From Cyclobacterium plantarum (lineage in GTDB: Bacteria; Bacteroidota; Bacteroidia; Cytophagales; Cyclobacteriaceae), in the NCBI RefSeq assembly GCF_011290685.1, contig NZ_JAANYN010000002.1, positions 675,347-739,346 on the forward strand: a stretch of 64,000 bases of DNA, in the 5' to 3' direction. This document shows, piece by piece, positions 63,477 through 64,000 of the stretch. The position numbers and the translations under genes are program-made. The notes beneath the pieces are model-generated. The model was given only the letters and a program-made list of their open reading frames with translations. It ran no database searches and was not told the origin of the DNA. Numbering within the stretch: the first letter of the stretch is position 1; each line of letters opens with the position of its first letter.

Positions 63477-64000
63477 TGCTTCGGGTTTTGGGTGGACATG
63501 ATGTACCGGTGCTCTCCGGCAATGTGTACAAAAGGCTCGTATTTATTCATTCGCCACAGGGCTTCATCCGGCATTTTCCTGATTTTACCTCCTGCTACCT
63601 GCGATCCATCCAAATCCGGAATCCATTTCAGATTGGTGAAATAAACACCAAACCCGGGACTGTTTCCATCATTGATGTGCCAGGTACCCAGGTTAACTAC
63701 CAGACGATCCAGCCCCGGTAGATCCAGGCCCAACGCCTGATAATCTTGCATCCAATTGAGTTGGGTACTTCGCCAGCGTTCATCCGGAGCAGGCAAGTGA
63801 TAATGCCGGAGCGGAACGTCCGCACTATCGGAAAAACGGTCCGATAGCTGGCTGTACCCCTTACCCAGCCAATAGGCCATGTTCAAAAGCTTGATACTTC
63901 CCTGAAACCCCTCCAGCCAGACAAAGCCGCCGGTCCATGCATCTTGCAGCTTAACCGAATCTTTATCCAGGCAATAATCAAACTGCAACATTCCTGAATG
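63473..64000 (-). CDS. Unidentified protein, 3' part only (runs off the window)
   Basis: The last 175 or so codons of a gene whose 5' end lies beyond the right edge; the frame is open to base 64000, so the Met at 63991 need not be the start. Visible sequence includes DAWTGGFVWLEGFQGSIKLL, LPAPDERWRSTQLNWMQDYQ, LDRLVVNLGTWHINDGNSPG and ends in IMSTQNPKQ. It is Trp- and Gly-rich and soluble-looking, with no membrane segment. I do not recognise a family. It overlaps GH78 by four bases, so it is in the same operon and probably concerns the same rhamnose-containing substrate. Confidence 0.7.
   Translation of the reverse strand, partial: HSGMLQFDYCLDKDSVKLQDAWTGGFVWLEGFQGSIKLLNMAYWLGKGYSQLSDRFSDSADVPLRHYHLPAPDERWRSTQLNWMQDYQALGLDLPGLDRLVVNLGTWHINDGNSPGFGVYFTNLKWIPDLDGSQVAGGKIRKMPDEALWRMNKYEPFVHIAGEHRYIMSTQNPKQ

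Noticed and set aside
1-64000. tRNA, rRNA, insertion sequence, integrase or phage genes
   Set aside because: No cloverleaf, rRNA-like stretch, transposase or integrase motifs were found on either strand by eye; the repeats present have no coding part.

Overview
The window is from a Bacteroidota chromosome, most likely a marine member of the Cytophagales (Cyclobacteriaceae-like; the family is inferred from protein style and a G+C that looks like low to mid 40s). The signs are four SusC/SusD pairs, three ECF sigma/FecR anti-sigma pairs, many secreted S1 sulfatases, lipobox and Tat-like signal peptides, and A-rich rather than Shine-Dalgarno leaders. No rRNA, tRNA, CRISPR array, transposase or phage gene was seen. 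Except for the first two genes, every gene is read on the minus strand.

Layout. 1-606: a structured tandem repeat. 607-2866 (+): a sulfatase and a CPBP membrane protease. 2904-10664 (-), locus A: SusC without an STN domain, SusD, a Gfo/Idh/MocA oxidoreductase and an iduronate-2-sulfatase-like sulfatase, with no sigma/anti-sigma pair. 11621-26766 (-), locus B: ECF sigma, sulfatase, FecR, SusC with STN, SusD, a PhoD-type phosphatase, a sulfatase and a planctomycete-type cytochrome (DUF1549/DUF1553) protein; no glycoside hydrolase is recognisable. 26908-45730 (-), locus C: ECF sigma, FecR, SusC with STN, SusD, terminator, a decayed esterase, a GH141-like beta-helix protein, two sulfatases, a high-G+C clan GH-D-like protein, a frameshifted sulfatase and a tiny coupled ORF. 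46159-64000 (-), locus D: an unidentified partial gene and a GH78 rhamnosidase upstream of ECF sigma, FecR, SusC with STN, SusD, a GH95 fucosidase, a DUF5703 protein and a sulfatase.

How the genes fit together. Each SusC/SusD pair would bind and import an oligosaccharide (or another polymer fragment). In B, C and D the STN domain of SusC would signal through FecR to the ECF sigma factor. Eight S1 sulfatases (seven intact, one frameshifted), together with GH95, GH78 and GH141-like proteins, point to sulfated, deoxyhexose-rich algal polysaccharides such as fucoidan-like or rhamnose-containing glycans. That substrate is an inference. Loci A and B carry ester-cleaving or redox enzymes instead of glycosidases.

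The most interesting signal is regulatory. In all three ECF/FecR loci the short gap between fecR and susC holds a terminator-like hairpin whose T-tract lies on the strand opposite to the genes. In C and D a second hairpin sits next to it. This is the layout expected of a cis-antisense small RNA against susC, like the DonS-type RNAs described in Bacteroides fragilis. Locus A, without FecR or STN, shows no such terminator. Other points are terminator-like structures after susD in C and D, decaying genes in C, and non-coding repeat families at 44.3-45.1 kb and 59.5 kb.
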